The notes beneath the pieces were generated by a model that saw nothing but the letters and a program-made list of their open reading frames with translations, was not told the origin of the DNA and ran no database searches. A stretch of DNA of 64,000 nucleotides, taken from NCBI GenBank assembly GCA_031308135.1, contig JAHLJT010000631.1, positions 145,742,734 to 145,806,733 on the forward strand, in the 5' to 3' direction. Origin of the DNA: Acheta domesticus (lineage: Eukaryota; Arthropoda; Insecta; Orthoptera; Gryllidae). The position numbers and the translations under genes are program-made. This document shows, piece after piece, positions 1-10,802 of the stretch (the stretch's first letter is position 1; the number at the start of each line of letters is the position of its first letter).

Positions 1-480
1 TTGATAACAGCGATTTCAAACTCTATTGGGATAGAGAAATAAGGACTGACCTCACCATACCAGCCAATAGACCCGACATCACCTTGCTAGATAAAATGAA
101 ACAAGAAGTCCATCTGATTGACATTGCCATTCCACTCTCCCACAATATCGACAATAGCTATAGCAACAAGATCAGCAAATACAAGGATCTAGCAGGTGAA
201 GTAAAGAAAATGTGGAAAGTCAAGAAAGTCTATATTAGACCCATTATCATTTCGGCCACAGGACTAATTCCTACAAGCACAAAGAAACACTTGAAAATCC
301 TTCAATTAGAAAGCTATCTATCAAAAATTCAGAAATCTGTGATACTGGACACTTGCCATATTGTGAGGAAGTTCTTAGGAGACGAGATTGACTGATATCA
401 ACTCAACTGTTATACAATACGTCTTGAATCTCAATTCCGACGTATTGTCTCATGTCCAACAGTGTTGATATTTTGTATCT
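1..480 (+). mobile_element. E1: 3' end of a Dong/R4-like non-LTR retrotransposon
   Basis: The window opens inside the endonuclease end of a retrotransposon. The coding tail stops at 395, is followed by about 85 bp of 3' UTR and ends on an ATAAT-type microsatellite at 481. Known family trait: Dong/R4 elements carry a restriction-enzyme-like endonuclease after the reverse transcriptase and Dong inserts into TAA repeats. The 5' part lies outside the window. Its endonuclease resembles those of E3, E5 and E6 more than those of E2 and E4. Confidence 0.85.
3..395 (+). CDS. Restriction-like endonuclease C-terminus of E1 (partial)
   Basis: An open frame of 130 codons runs in from the window edge and ends with TGA. 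It contains NRPDITLLDKMK followed by HLIDIAIPLSHN, the pattern of the PD-(D/E)xK restriction-like endonuclease of R2/R4/Dong elements, with candidate catalytic acids in PDIT and LIDIA. The C-terminal stretch IRPIIISATGLIP is shared with E3, E5 and E6. This enzyme nicks the chromosomal target so that the RNA can be copied into the break. No stop or frameshift is visible in this fragment, but whether the rest of the element was intact is unknown. Confidence 0.8.
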   Translation, partial: DNSDFKLYWDREIRTDLTIPANRPDITLLDKMKQEVHLIDIAIPLSHNIDNSYSNKISKYKDLAGEVKKMWKVKKVYIRPIIISATGLIPTSTKKHLKILQLESYLSKIQKSVILDTCHIVRKFLGDEID

Positions 481-498
481 TATAATAATAATAATAAT
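481..498. repeat. (TAA)n microsatellite joining E1 and E2
   Basis: A short ATA/AAT repeat lies exactly between the 3' end of E1 and the 5' end of E2. It can be read both as the tail of E1 and as the target of E2. Confidence 0.85.
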
Positions 499-955
499 CC
501 ACCTAGCGAGTACCCGACCTTGCAGTTGGTGGTGGAGCTTGAGTAGCCCCATGAGCCTGAGAGCTATGTCAGTGGTAGCCTAGCTACTGGTAGGGCCTCC
601 CTTACTGAATAGGTTGAAGGTGAGGGGTCCGACGAAGAAGTACTCCATTTTGAGGAGAGAGGGAAGTAGAGAGAGAAGGGTCATGAACCTTTGGACTTCC
701 TGTTGTCAGCCCATGGAGGGTACAGGAGAGAAACTGGGTTGGTACACCAGGTCACTGATTACAATGGAGACCTGAACCTTGCATTAGCCACCGAAGGAGG
801 CTGCCTTCAGCAGTCAGTGAAAATCCCGTAGGGTTTAGTAATGCCGACTGGTGATCCGAGGGACCCCTTGCTGGGCCCTACGGGGGGATGCCGCGAGGCC
901 ACTGTGGGTCGCAGTAACGGACGGCAGGAAACAAACCAAGGGTTATGTGTGATCT

Positions 956-3900
956 GTGAACTCGAACTTTCTTCTTGCGAATCTTCACTTAAAACCAATG
1001 AGCAAAATGGATAGAACAAGAAATGCAATGAATCTTAACGTGCCTTGTTCTACCAATGTCCCATACCTGCTCAGAAACCGAGCTAATGTCACCTTGTCGA
1101 CTTCTGGTCATCCCACGGATGTTAGTCCCAGGGACCCAGAGCCGGCAGTAGCTCGAAGCCATCGTCAGAGATGGACACGGGATGAATTGCAGGAGGTGAT
1201 GTGGTGCTTTTACTACGCAAAAGCGAAAAGTGGGGGCTCAGAAATAGAAGTGTTCAAAGTATGGAGAGAGCGGAACCCAGATATGAGACACACCCTGGAC
1301 TCAAAGAAGCTTGCCAGTCAACATCGATACATACTCAACAGTGGAAAGATTTTCCAGCAGAACAACTTGCTGACATTCAGAGAAATGCAGAGTATGTTCT
1401 TCGATCTAACTACCCACATGATGAAAATGTAGAACTTGAAAGCGATGGTCCTGTTGAAGATTCATCTCTTTCCAATGAAACACACGTCAGTGGTGAAAAT
1501 TCATCTGGCAATGAATTACACGAGAAGGACATGATGCGCAATCTCCTCCGACGCGAGATAGAAAGAGTTCGTCAACTTCCAATTTAATCTCGTGCACCAA
1601 TGAGGAGAATATACGAAAATGTCAAAGCTAAGAGAGTGATAGAGACAGCAAATTCTGTCTTAAATGAGGTGGTACAGACCCCAGGTAGAGATCTAGATAT
1701 TCCTGATATCAATCACATCGTGTATGCGACAGGATATCTGGAATCTCAGATATATCTGGGGCGAGCCAAGAACACCGACGGCCGACAGCAAAACAGAGTA
1801 AACAGCCCAGTACCCCATGGGCAAAGAGAATTATGAAACGGATAGCCGATACTCGGCGTGAAATATCACTCTTAGCCGAGGCATCTTCTAAATCAACGCA
1901 CACCACTAAAGTTCAACGAAAGATATTTAATGTTGAACAAAAATACCGAATTGAAAATGACACAAGCAGGCTAATGGTAGTTGAGAAGCTAAAAGAGAAA
2001 ATTCAGGCATGGGCTCAAAGAATTAGACGTTACAAACGTAGAATAGATTTCCGTGTACAGAACCGGTTGTTTAAAATAGACGCGAAGAGATTCTATCGCA
2101 GTCTCACTCAAAAACCGAATGTCAATGCTGTCACTCCGTCAAAATATGACGTGGAAGCATTTTGGGTAGGAATATGGGAGGAGAGCAGATCCTACAACAA
2201 AGACGCATCTTGGATTCAATTTGAAGTTGATGCTTCCGATGAACTTGTGGAAACAGTGAAAGAAGTTCACCAATTCTCGGAAGAGGACATCTTCCAAGCA
2301 ATTAAGAACATGGGAAACTGGAAGTCCCCCGGAAGTGATAAGATCCAGATTAATTGGATTAAGAAATTAACAGCAATACATTCTCATTTAGCAAAGGCTG
2401 TTAATAAAATTTTAGAAAACCCAAAGGAACTCCCGGTATGGCTCACACGCGGCATCACGTATTTGCTACCCAAAGCGAGAGACAGTTCTTTGACGAAGAT
2501 CTACAGGCCAATCTCTTGTCTGCCAGTACTGTACAAAGTTATAACTGCAGCCATAGCTGACAAAATGTACAGACATCTAGAGAAGAATCATCTCATGCCA
2601 GCTGAACAAAAAGGATGTCGTAAAGATTCTTATGGCTGTAAGGAAATCTTGCTACTGAATAAAGTCAACTTGAATGATGTAAAGAAACGCAAACGTAATT
2701 TGAGCATGGCTTGGATTGACCACCAAAAAGCCTTTGATAGTGTACCACACGATTGGATTTTGAAGACCCTGGAGATCTATCGATTTCATCCTAGACTAAT
2801 TGAATTTTGCAAGGCTAGCGTGAAGTCGTGGAGTACCAGGTTACTAATACAGAGCAAAAAGGAAGCAGTTGAAACCAGAGGTATTCAGATCAACAGGGGT
2901 ATTTTTCAAGGAGATTCACTATCCCCTCTGCTGTTTTGCATTAGTTTGATCCCACTATCTAGACAGTTGTCGCAAGCTGGTGATGAAAGTCCAGAATCAC
3001 ATTTGTTTTACATGGATGATCTGAATGTGTTTGCTAAGAATGAAGCGATTCTCTCCCAAATGCTGTCTGTCGTGAATAACTTTAGCAATGACATCTGCAT
3101 GAAGTTTGGTCTTGACAAATGTGCAAAAATCAATTTAAGAAGTGGCGAACTGACAACGTCAGAGAGCATTGAAGTTGATATCGTCACTGTGATTCAAGAT
3201 CTTGAGGGAGGTAAAACTTACAAATATCTGGGCATTGAAGAATGAGAGACCATCTGGAACGACACAATGAAAGAGAGAATTCGCAAGGAGTATTACAGAA
3301 GAGTGAGACTTGTCCTGCAGTCTGCTCTGAACTCCAGGAATAAAATATCTGCAATAGGTTATCTGGCGGTGCCTGTAGTCGAGTATAGTTCCGGACTAGT
3401 GGACTGGACTAAGCAAGAAATCCGCACCATGGATCGAAAAAACAGAAAACTGCGAACAATGCATCATGTTTCCCACCATCGTGCTGATGTACATAGACTT
3501 ATGTGCCACGTAAGGAAGAAGGAAGAGGCCTCAGACAGATTGAAGCCTCCAGGCACAATGCAATAGTTGGAATGGGAAAGTATGTTGTCAGTCATCAAGA
3601 TGACCCTCTAGTGAGGCAGGTCGTGAAATCTGACCGAAGAATGGGAAACAGAGGCATTGTTACTATAACAAAAAGCATTGTAAAGAAAACTATGCAAGAC
3701 ACGTCAAAAAACACAGAGACTGAACTTCTGGTACTATTAAACATGAAATGTGAGACACAAAACATGTTAAAGAAGTCGTGGAGGGCAAACCTCTCCATGG
3801 ACAATATCTAAAAAGAATGGACAAGTTGCAGATCAATCAAGATCAATCATTTATGTGGCTTAAAAGGGGAAGAATGAAGCCAGAATCGGAAGCAGTTCTA

Positions 3901-3990
3901 GTAGCTGGTCAAGATCAGGCGTTGAGAACACGACATTATGATAAAGCGGTTCTCAAAATTTCCCAAGATGACAAATGCCGAATTTGCGAG
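956..3990 (+). pseudogene. E2 polyprotein, N-terminal and reverse-transcriptase part
   Basis: The frame is broken but readable. About 1160-1350 encodes RQRWTRDELQEVMWCFYY, matching the N-terminal RW(T)-YY DNA-binding segment also seen in E3. A frameshift near 1350 is followed by an acidic linker. From 1833 a 470-codon stretch holds the reverse transcriptase: ITYLLPK, the finger motif EQKGCRK, MAWIDHQKAFDSVPHDW, GIFQGDSLSPLLF, and the catalytic YMDD at about 3010. A stop at 3243-3245 and further shifts near 3500 and 3770 break it before the zinc knuckle (CRIC). E4 lacks the 3243 stop, so that change is private to this copy. Confidence 0.85.
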
Positions 3991-3999
3991 GTGTTCGAA

Positions 4000-4080
4000 C
4001 AAGTTACCATATGCATATTTTATTTTATTCCTTTTATTACAAGTTACCATATGCATACTTTATTTTATTCCTTTTATTAT
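4000..4080. repeat. Two-copy 40-bp tandem repeat
   Basis: AAGTTACCATATGCATA begins at 4001 and again at 4041, each copy followed by the same T-rich stretch. The copies differ at about one base. Confidence 0.85.
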
Positions 4081-4677
4081 ATTCATTGAAGCACCTCGCA
4101 CCTCGCAACCTCTTTCCAATACTTGTGTTGCAAATTCTGTTTAACGGAAGAACATGTCACAACAATGTTTACTCAGCGCAACGCAAGGCAACGCTGAAAT
4201 TCTCGGCATCCGCCTTCTTCGAAATCTCCGCCTCAAACTACCAGGCGCAAGCCCGTTATATCCGTTATATAATATAAAAACATTTTAAGACTCCATTGTC
4301 AGTCAAATTTGATGGCATAATTATTTTAATCAAAATTCATGCCTGTTTTATATATTCTATCTTAAATTCCCTTTCACTTATACAAGAATTACAAATATAT
4401 CATTTTTGTTACGTTAATTCTCATTGGGCAGCGCCAGAATGCGCGCCAACGGTCGCTCTCCTCTCTGCGAGCGAGTTCACTTCAGTCAGTCATGTTGCAG
4501 TTGTCCTCGAGTTAAGATGTGAGGTGCACGCGACAAACTCCACGTTGCTCAAGCGCGTGTTTCTTTATATTGTGAGGCAATCATGCCTTTTGTGCTGGTG
4601 AATACGTTTAGTGTACTAGTATTCTCATCTACTATCACGCAGGCCACGCACGTGTATTTTTCTCTCTTGTAAGGTAA

Positions 4678-5172
4678 CCTTGTGCCTTGGCGAGCTGCAA
4701 CTCATGCTCGCATTCATTACAGTTACGCTGCACATGTGTTATCATTTTAACATTTTACAAACTGTATTCGTGTTAGTGCGAATAGCAATCATTGAACTTT
4801 GTGCCTTGACGAGCTGTAACTCATGCTCGTATTATTAACAGCCATGCTGCATATGTGTTATCATTTTAACATTTTACAAACTGTATTCGTGTTAGTACGA
4901 ATAGCAATCATTGGACTTTGTGCCTTGCGAGCTGTAACTCATGCTCGTATTCATAACAGCCATGCTGCATATGTGTTATACTGTATTCCTGCCAGTGCAA
5001 GAACTTTGTGCCTTGCGAGCTGTAACTCATGCTCGCATTCATAATAACTACGCTGCACATGTGTTATCATTTTAACATTTCACAAACTGTATTCCTGCCA
5101 GTGCAAGAACTTTGTGCCTTGCGAGCTGCAACTCATGCTCGCATTCATAATAGCTACACTGCATATGTGTTC
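4678..5172. repeat. About five diverged tandem units of 86-118 bp
   Basis: The phrase TTGTGCCTTG with GAGCTG and ACTCATGCTCG recurs at about 4680, 4798, 4917, 5004 and 5110, each followed by GCTGCA[CT]ATGTGTTAT. Units 1 and 2 share a 3' part (GTGCGAATAGCAATCATTG or close to it). Units 3 and 4 end instead in CCTGCCAGTGCAAG, so there are two subtypes. It is non-coding. Confidence 0.85.
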
Positions 5173-5591
5173 TACTAATTTTACCTGCCTACAGTTTCCA
5201 GTGATGCTGTGTTCTACATCATCGGATACTAGTGACGTTTTCCAACGAGATCCAGTCCTCCAGCTACTGGTACCTTCTTTCAAGATGATATGATTTGTAT
5301 CTGGTTTTTTTTCTTTCAGTGCATACATTAATGTGTTCTGTGCAAATGCAGCCAATGCATACTTCTCCATGCTTTCATATAGCATCTCTGTAAAGCATTC
5401 AGGTTAATTATATTTTGTTAAATTCATGTGTTGTGTTTTACTAAAGCATTTGGTGACATCTCACAAACCCAGGCAACCTTCCTGCCTTGAAAAATCTAAA
5501 TTGGAAGGTGGTCCTTCACGAGCTATTGCAGGTTTTGTTAGAAGAGAGGAAATTCCAACACGGTCCACTTGTTCACCCTCCCTTCTTACAC

Positions 5592-6142
5592 CAGGAGCAA
5601 GTAGAAACCATTGATCATATTGTCTCAGCTTGTCCAGTTCTAGCAAAGACCGAATACTTAAAAGGACACGACAGGGTGTGTAGTTATCTCCACTGGCAGA
5701 TCTGTACCGCCCTCGAAGTTCCAAACACATGCTCCAAGTGGCACGAACACTCACCAAAACCGGTGACATCGGTTGGATTGCGTACAATATTGTACGACCA
5801 ACAAATTCAAACGGATCGCACGATAGCAGCAAACAAACCGGATATTGTTATCCGGGATTTTGAGAAAAAATCGTGTCTACTTGTGGATGTTGCTGTGCCT
5901 TGCGATCAAAATGTCGTAACCAAGGAGGCAGAGAAACGTCTGAAATGCAAGAGTTTGGAAATCGACATCAGCCGAATGAGGGGCGTAAAAGCACAGGTCG
6001 TACCGATATTATCGGAGCTCTGGGATTTGTTCCGCAAAATTTGTGTAAGAACTTGGCTAAACTTCCAGGTCATTCAAAGGACTGGGAAGTGCAAGAAATT
6101 GCTTTATTTGGCACAGCTCACATTTTGCGCAAAGTATTGTAG
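5592..6142 (+). pseudogene. E2 zinc knuckle remainder and restriction-like endonuclease
   Basis: The frame resumes after the insertion with QEQVETIDHIVSACP, giving the HIVSAC half of the CCHC-type knuckle. Then follow YDQQIQTDRTIAANKPDIVI and CLLVDVAVPCDQN, the PD...D core of the restriction-like endonuclease. A one-base loss near 6010, judged against E4 and the downstream frame, shifts the end into the frame ALGFVPQNLCKN. It finishes with the intact-looking end GTAHILRKVL at 6142. E4 lost these last residues to a stop. Confidence 0.85.
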
Positions 6143-6248
6143 AGGCACCGACAGTCCCTAGATCTGCTCCTTAGGTAGCTGGCTGCAACCTGGAGTAGAT
6201 TTTATATTCAGCCGACTCATAACATCTTTAGTCGTGATGTAGTGGAAC

Positions 6249-6269
6249 AATAATAACAATAATAATATT
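6249..6269. repeat. TAA-type repeat at the 3' end of E2
   Basis: AATAATAACAATAATAAT follows the E2 3' UTR directly, the same arrangement as at the ends of E1 and E3. Confidence 0.8.
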
Positions 6270-6674
6270 TATTGAGTCAAATATGCAATTTTAATCGTGT
6301 ATGAGGAGCCAGATAAGATATATGGAGATGCACATGTCTTCCTGAGCTCCAGATTCCCACTTTTTTCTCTTACTACACACTATTGTGAATGTAGGTAAAA
6401 GAAGCATTTTAATTTAATAAATAAGAAATGTTCTCTTCTATGTGAAAGAACTGCAAGCGATATTCAATTTTGATTTAGAAAACACTACTAACAAATAATT
6501 AATCCTCCACTCCTATCGCAGCTAGGAAGAGGGATCTCACGAATACTTGGCAGAGTGAAGTTACATTTACTGTCCACAATCTCAGCATTTGCTCAAAGGA
6601 TCAAGGGAAACTGGACAAAACCCCTGTTCAAGTTAGTGTCATTAATCTTACAGCTGAATTACAATACTTGCTAT

Positions 6675-6680
<6 letters not shown>
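6270..6680. other. No gene seen
   Basis: AT-rich sequence without a convincing reading frame or repeat boundary. Confidence 0.6.
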
Positions 6681-6710
<30 letters not shown>

Positions 6711-6712
6711 TA
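6681..6712. repeat. (TAA)n microsatellite
   Basis: About ten TAA units. It is the same motif used as a target by the Dong/R4-like copies, but no element is attached here. Confidence 0.9.
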
Positions 6713-6766
6713 GCATTAATTTATTTCAGATTTAACAACATTATTGTTAAGAGCCTAATGTATCTG

Positions 6767-6985
6767 TCAAAGTAAGGGTGAAGGAAATAGAATTTTGGTC
6801 AAGCATTCTCCTTTCAATTTACTTTTAAACGTACGTATTGTGTTTGTGCCTTTAATATCATGGCCTAGCTTGTTGTAAAGTGTAATGCCCTCTATTTGGG
6901 TACTTTTTTGATAAAGTGTAGTTTCAGAGTGGGGTACATTTAGGTTGTCCTTTTGACGAGTGTTGTAGTTGTGTACATCAGGATT
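6767..6985 (-). pseudogene. LINE reverse-transcriptase C-terminal tail
   Basis: The minus strand encodes NPDVHNYNTRQKDNLNVP and then a segment reading TLYQKSTQIEGITLYNKLGH. The pattern HNYNTR...P...T..QKS....GI.LYN.L is the extreme C-terminus of many insect LINE reverse transcriptases. Only about 70 codons survive, up to a stop at 6767. The upstream side runs directly into a foldback-repeat arm at about 6986, which truncates it. The LINE clade cannot be told from this tail. Confidence 0.65.
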
Positions 6986-7434
6986 TTTAAAAAAATTACA
7001 GAAATGTAATTTTTTTGAAAGTTCTCTCTTACTGTTAAAATGCACATTTCCAGAAATTTGTAAACACCATTGAATTTGTGAGTTTAAGTGCTTGAAATGA
7101 CTTCAAATGAAGTTTTTCGAAAACTCAAAAATTTTCCTGTGAAAAAGTTTCAAATTTCGCATTTACAGTGGCGCTTAATTGCCATTTTCATGAAAACGGC
7201 TCCAAATTTTTCAACGAAAATTGCCGTTTAGGACAAGGTTTAACTGTTTTTTTAATATTCTTAAAATAATATTTTTGTTCTACCATTAGAATACCGAAAA
7301 ACTAATAAAATGTCAGAAATATGTAGTTAAGGCGGCGATATATTGAGTATTGTCAAGTCCGAATACCTAGCCGACACCAAACGAAACAGAAAACGAATAC
7401 GGGAATGTCTGTACCATTCTGTAGCACCACTAGT
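6986..7434 (-). repeat. Foldback-family arm (truncated)
   Basis: It matches the right arm of the 19,956-22,848 palindrome: the same order of GTGAAAA..TTCAAATTTCGCATTT, AACGCCATTTTC-like and GGCGATA..TTG blocks. It ends with GTAGCACCACTAGT, the family terminus, at 7423-7434. The other arm is missing. Confidence 0.75.
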
Positions 7435-7947
7435 TTCTGAGTTGTTTCGCTTTCTTCGTTATAGCTCTTTAACCTTACGTTCTGTAAAACAAATGATTCG
7501 AATGAAAGTAAATAAAATTATCTACAAATTTTGTACGAAACATTTTTCGGAACCAATTACCAAGCGATCTATAGATTTTCGAAAAAAAGCAATTTTTCCA
7601 TTCTCAAAAATGTGTGCAAAATAATGTGTTTGTGAGATTAGAATAAACCAATAATAAATATAATAATTATTACACGTAATACAATTATATATCTTACCGC
7701 CAGTGTTAGGATTGCCTCATAAATGTGTCCATTGCGGAAAAAAAATTAATGAAATTGATGGACTTGTGTATGTTTGTGTTCGTGTTCCGGTATAACTCTT
7801 CAACGTGGGATTAATGTCATTGAACAAAACTCTGTAAATATTATTAGTGGGAAATTACAATGGAAAACAGAATACACTGGGGGTAAGACACCCCTAGAAG
7901 GGTGGGTGGGAAGTAAGTGATATTTACAACTAAATCATCAAACAACC
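7435..7947. other. No gene seen
   Basis: AT-rich sequence between the foldback arm and the hAT target duplication. Only short frames, no recognisable product. Confidence 0.6.
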
Positions 7948-8487
7948 CGCAATACCAGGCGCGGACCCAAGGGGGGGTCACGGGTGTCATGACCCCCCCC
8001 TCTCAAAATGATGAACCGTCACAATTTTGTGAGAAACTCTACTATATCTAAGAAAACTCTGAGAAACTAATAACCTTTCCAGTGTCCCTTCAAAATGGGG
8101 ACTGCCCGAGACATTTTCAGACAATTCCAGAAATTTCTAAAAATTTAACAGTGCAGAAACTAATGCATTTATCCCCTTCGGTCCCGAATTTAGTTTCTCA
8201 ACAAAAAAATTTTTTTGTTATTTATTATTATTTATAACCTTTTCAGGAACGTGTATACCAAATTTGAATTGAATATGTTCATAATTACAGAAAATACGGT
8301 ATGTACAGTATACTGTACATTGTGGCTCAAGTGTTGTCATATCTTCCGTATTGCTTTTCGTTAGATTTTATTTTAGGAGACAGTAGTTTTTAATGTAAAT
8401 AATATACATGTAGGGATATTTTAAATTATGTATTTTAACATTTTAAAGATACAGATATCACATACTATAAACATATTTACATTATTT

Positions 8488-10802
8488 TTATTTACAATGA
8501 AATTCAGAAAAACAATTTCTCTCTCTGTTAATGCATAAGTGAACAGAGCACTTTACGCAAAAAATATGCGTTCTCTGTCTACAACCAACGTTTTTACATC
8601 GTGTTGCTTCCTTTTTCTTGTCATGTTCAGCAATATGGTGTACACTGTCTAATTGCACTTCACGAAGAGGCCTCCTTTCAATGTTCGGCCTTTTCGAGCA
8701 TTTTGCTGACACGCCAGAAATTGATGCAGGTCTTCCCCTTTTGGGTGTGTCTACTGTTCTTCCAACTTTTATAAGACCTTCGGCAACTCTAAGTCTAAAT
8801 GCTAGAAGATCTAATATTTTTGAATTTTTAATGCCCAAATTTTTGCTGTCTCTTCTGTATTCTATCCATGAATTAACAATGGCAAAATCCACGGCATGAA
8901 ATATCATCCTTAGTGTCCACTTCTTTGAACGAATAAATATTCTGTACAAAGCTATAAGCTGATCCATCAAATCAACTCCTCCCATGCCATGATTATATCT
9001 GCGAACTATTTCTGGTCTTCTAATTTCTACATACTTTCCATTTTTTTTGTCCCACCGTCTAACAATATCTTCCTCTCCAATTCCAACAAAATTGGAACCC
9101 AAGACAACACCTTTGTTGTCTACCCACTTCACAACTACAACATCATCATCAGAACTACATACTTCTTCACTATGTCCTCTATTCTTTTTTTTACTTCTTT
9201 CTCACTAATAATGGGGGGATTTGAAAACCTATTCACCCGAATTGTTCCTGCTGCATAAATTTTCTTAGCTTTCAGAGCCTGGAATAAATGATAGGAAGAG
9301 AAGTAATTGTCAAAATACAATTCGTGCCCAGAAGACACCCTTTGGCAGAGATGCCAGACAACTGAGGGGCCTAATCCACAAAGTCCTTCAACATTATTTT
9401 TAATTTCCGTTGTGCTGCCTTGATACAATAACAAATCATAGGCTAAACCCGATTTTCCACATAGAACAAAAATTTTAATACCCCATGGATATGGTTTACC
9501 TTTTATATATTGTTTTACATTTAATTGTCCCCGAAATGGTACAATTTGTTCATCGATACAAATTTCTTTTTCTACTTCCAACTGTAGACACCTTTTTTTA
9601 ACAACATCGTAAATTGGTCGTACTTTGAAAAATCTGTCTTCATTATCTTTTGGTATTTCTAATGTATTTACCAGATGCAGGTTGTTTCTCAGCTGAAAAA
9701 AACGATTTCTATTCATGGTTTCAAGGAACATTTCAACACCAAATGTCTTATCCCAATACATCCTTAGTCGTGGCATTTTCAGAGCTCCTATGGCAATATG
9801 CAAAGCAAATAGACACTTTATTTCATCCGATGATGCTGGTTTGTACCCGCTGACACTTTTCTGATGAGCATACATATTTGTTTTCTCAGCCATGTTTGCA
9901 TACAAATCTTCGGGTATGTACCTCATCAGATAGTCAAGTGGAGACAACTCACAAATATTTTCTTCATCAATAGATGTGAAATTTGCTTCAAATGGAATAA
10001 TGGACTTGTGTCTCCATCTTATGCGTTCCTTCTCTGTGAGCAAAATATCACTATCAATATATTCTTGACTATCGTCACATTGCACTTCTGGAATTTCACT
10101 ATAATTGGGAGGAACTTCATCTGCACCAACCCTAACAGTTCTTGTTGAATTTAGGGGCTCCACAAATTCCACTTCCTCTTCAGAATCAAGCTCATCAATA
10201 TCAGAACCACTAATGTTGTCCAACAGGTCACATATGAGTTCTGGTTTATTCAGATCCAGTTTTTCGTTTCTTGAATCTGTCGAAAATAAACCGCGAACAT
10301 ATAGTTGAATTATTTAACATTAATAAAAGTTTTTTAAACTTACAAACAAGACAAAATATTAACAGTAATATAATTAAATTTGTTCAAAAAAAATATCACC
10401 CACCCCACCCGGGATTCGAACCCAGACCATCCGGCTAAATGCTGACGCTATATCCACTACGCTATGGAGGCAACTAACTCTACATAATATTATGTTCAAG
10501 CAATATATTAACCATTTTATATAAATACTTAAAAGTAATATTTAAAAACTCAACGAAATTCCAGGTGCATTTCTACGAACTACAACACTTGAAACATTAT
10601 GTACAGCATAGTGGACATACAAAAACATTCACTATTTTTAAATTTCAAAAACAAATATTAAACCGAACTACATGTAAGCAATGAAACTGGGATATTTCTT
10701 GAGAAGTTTAACACAAATAAGTTTGTCAAACTGCAATAACATATATACAATTTGTATTTATTCTGAAGACTTACCAACACAATTCCGCGCACGCTCCGCC
10801 AT
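8488..10802 (-). pseudogene. piggyBac transposase, two exons, one frameshift
   Basis: The start is best placed in a short exon 1 (10802-10775, MAERARNCV) ending at a strong donor G|GTAAGT. Splicing to the acceptor CAG|A at 10277/10276 joins the frame exactly and gives NEKLDLNKPELICDLLDN upstream of the acidic N-terminus. The DDE_Tnp_1_7 domain follows: ICIDEQIVPFRG (first Asp), ELYFDNYFSSYH (second) and GGVDLMDQ (third). The C-terminus is a cysteine-rich RING-like segment ending CFSEFHCK. The TAA stop lies inside an AATAAA signal. Near 9160 one base is lost, splitting the protein. About 600 residues in all, as expected. The enzyme cuts and pastes the element; this copy is inactive unless the shift is a sequencing error. 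Confidence 0.9.
10404..10472 (-). repeat. tRNA-like sequence in the piggyBac intron
   Basis: Read on the minus strand it has a box A-like AGCGTAGTGGATA and a perfect box B GGTTCGAATCC with a good T-arm (CTGGG/CCCGG). The acceptor ends do not pair well, so it is more likely a tRNA-derived SINE head or tRNA pseudogene than a working tRNA. Confidence 0.55.

Larger units (their letters stand above)
3988..5591 (+). mobile_element. 1.6-kb insertion inside the E2 zinc-knuckle region
   Basis: E2 and E4 are collinear up to the codon TGC at 3985-3987 and again from CAG at 5592, so these 1,604 bp are an addition. The insert is non-coding. It holds a 40-bp tandem repeat near its left end, a GC-richer block at about 4435-4560 with a CTTCAGTCAGTC motif resembling an arthropod initiator, and a set of longer tandem repeats at 4.68-5.17 kb. 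It could be a solo or partial LTR (TGTTCGAACA at the left, TTTGGTGACATC at 5449 resembling a leader/primer site) or another insertion type. No clear terminal repeats or target duplication were found. Confidence 0.65.
499..6248 (+). mobile_element. E2: near-complete Dong/R4-like element with a 1.6-kb insertion
   Basis: The element starts directly after the TAA repeat with about 450 bp of GC-richer 5' UTR. It then shows an N-terminal Myb-like DNA-binding segment, a reverse transcriptase, a zinc knuckle, a restriction-like endonuclease and a 3' UTR that ends in AATAATAAC repeats. Without the insertion at 3988-5591 it would be about 4.1 kb, the usual size for this family. Its 3' half is closely similar to E4 at 46.7-49.5 kb, including the same 3' UTR. 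Several frameshifts make it non-functional. Confidence 0.85.

Noticed and set aside
4678..5172. CRISPR-like array
   Set aside because: The units are long, adjoining and diverged with no spacer/repeat alternation, and the genome is eukaryotic.
5461..5832. 123-codon minus-strand frame over the E2 endonuclease
   Set aside because: It is a shadow of the plus-strand endonuclease; a similar shadow occurs over E4.
6767..7045. Single 92-codon minus-strand protein
   Set aside because: Its first 20 or so codons lie in foldback-repeat sequence and only the rest is LINE tail, so it is a chance fusion.
8618..10148. Plus-strand frames across the piggyBac transposase
   Set aside because: They are shadows of the minus-strand gene, which has the catalytic motifs and the splice sites.
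10404..10472. Functional tRNA gene
   Set aside because: Box B and T-arm are good, but the acceptor stem does not pair and it sits in a transposon intron.
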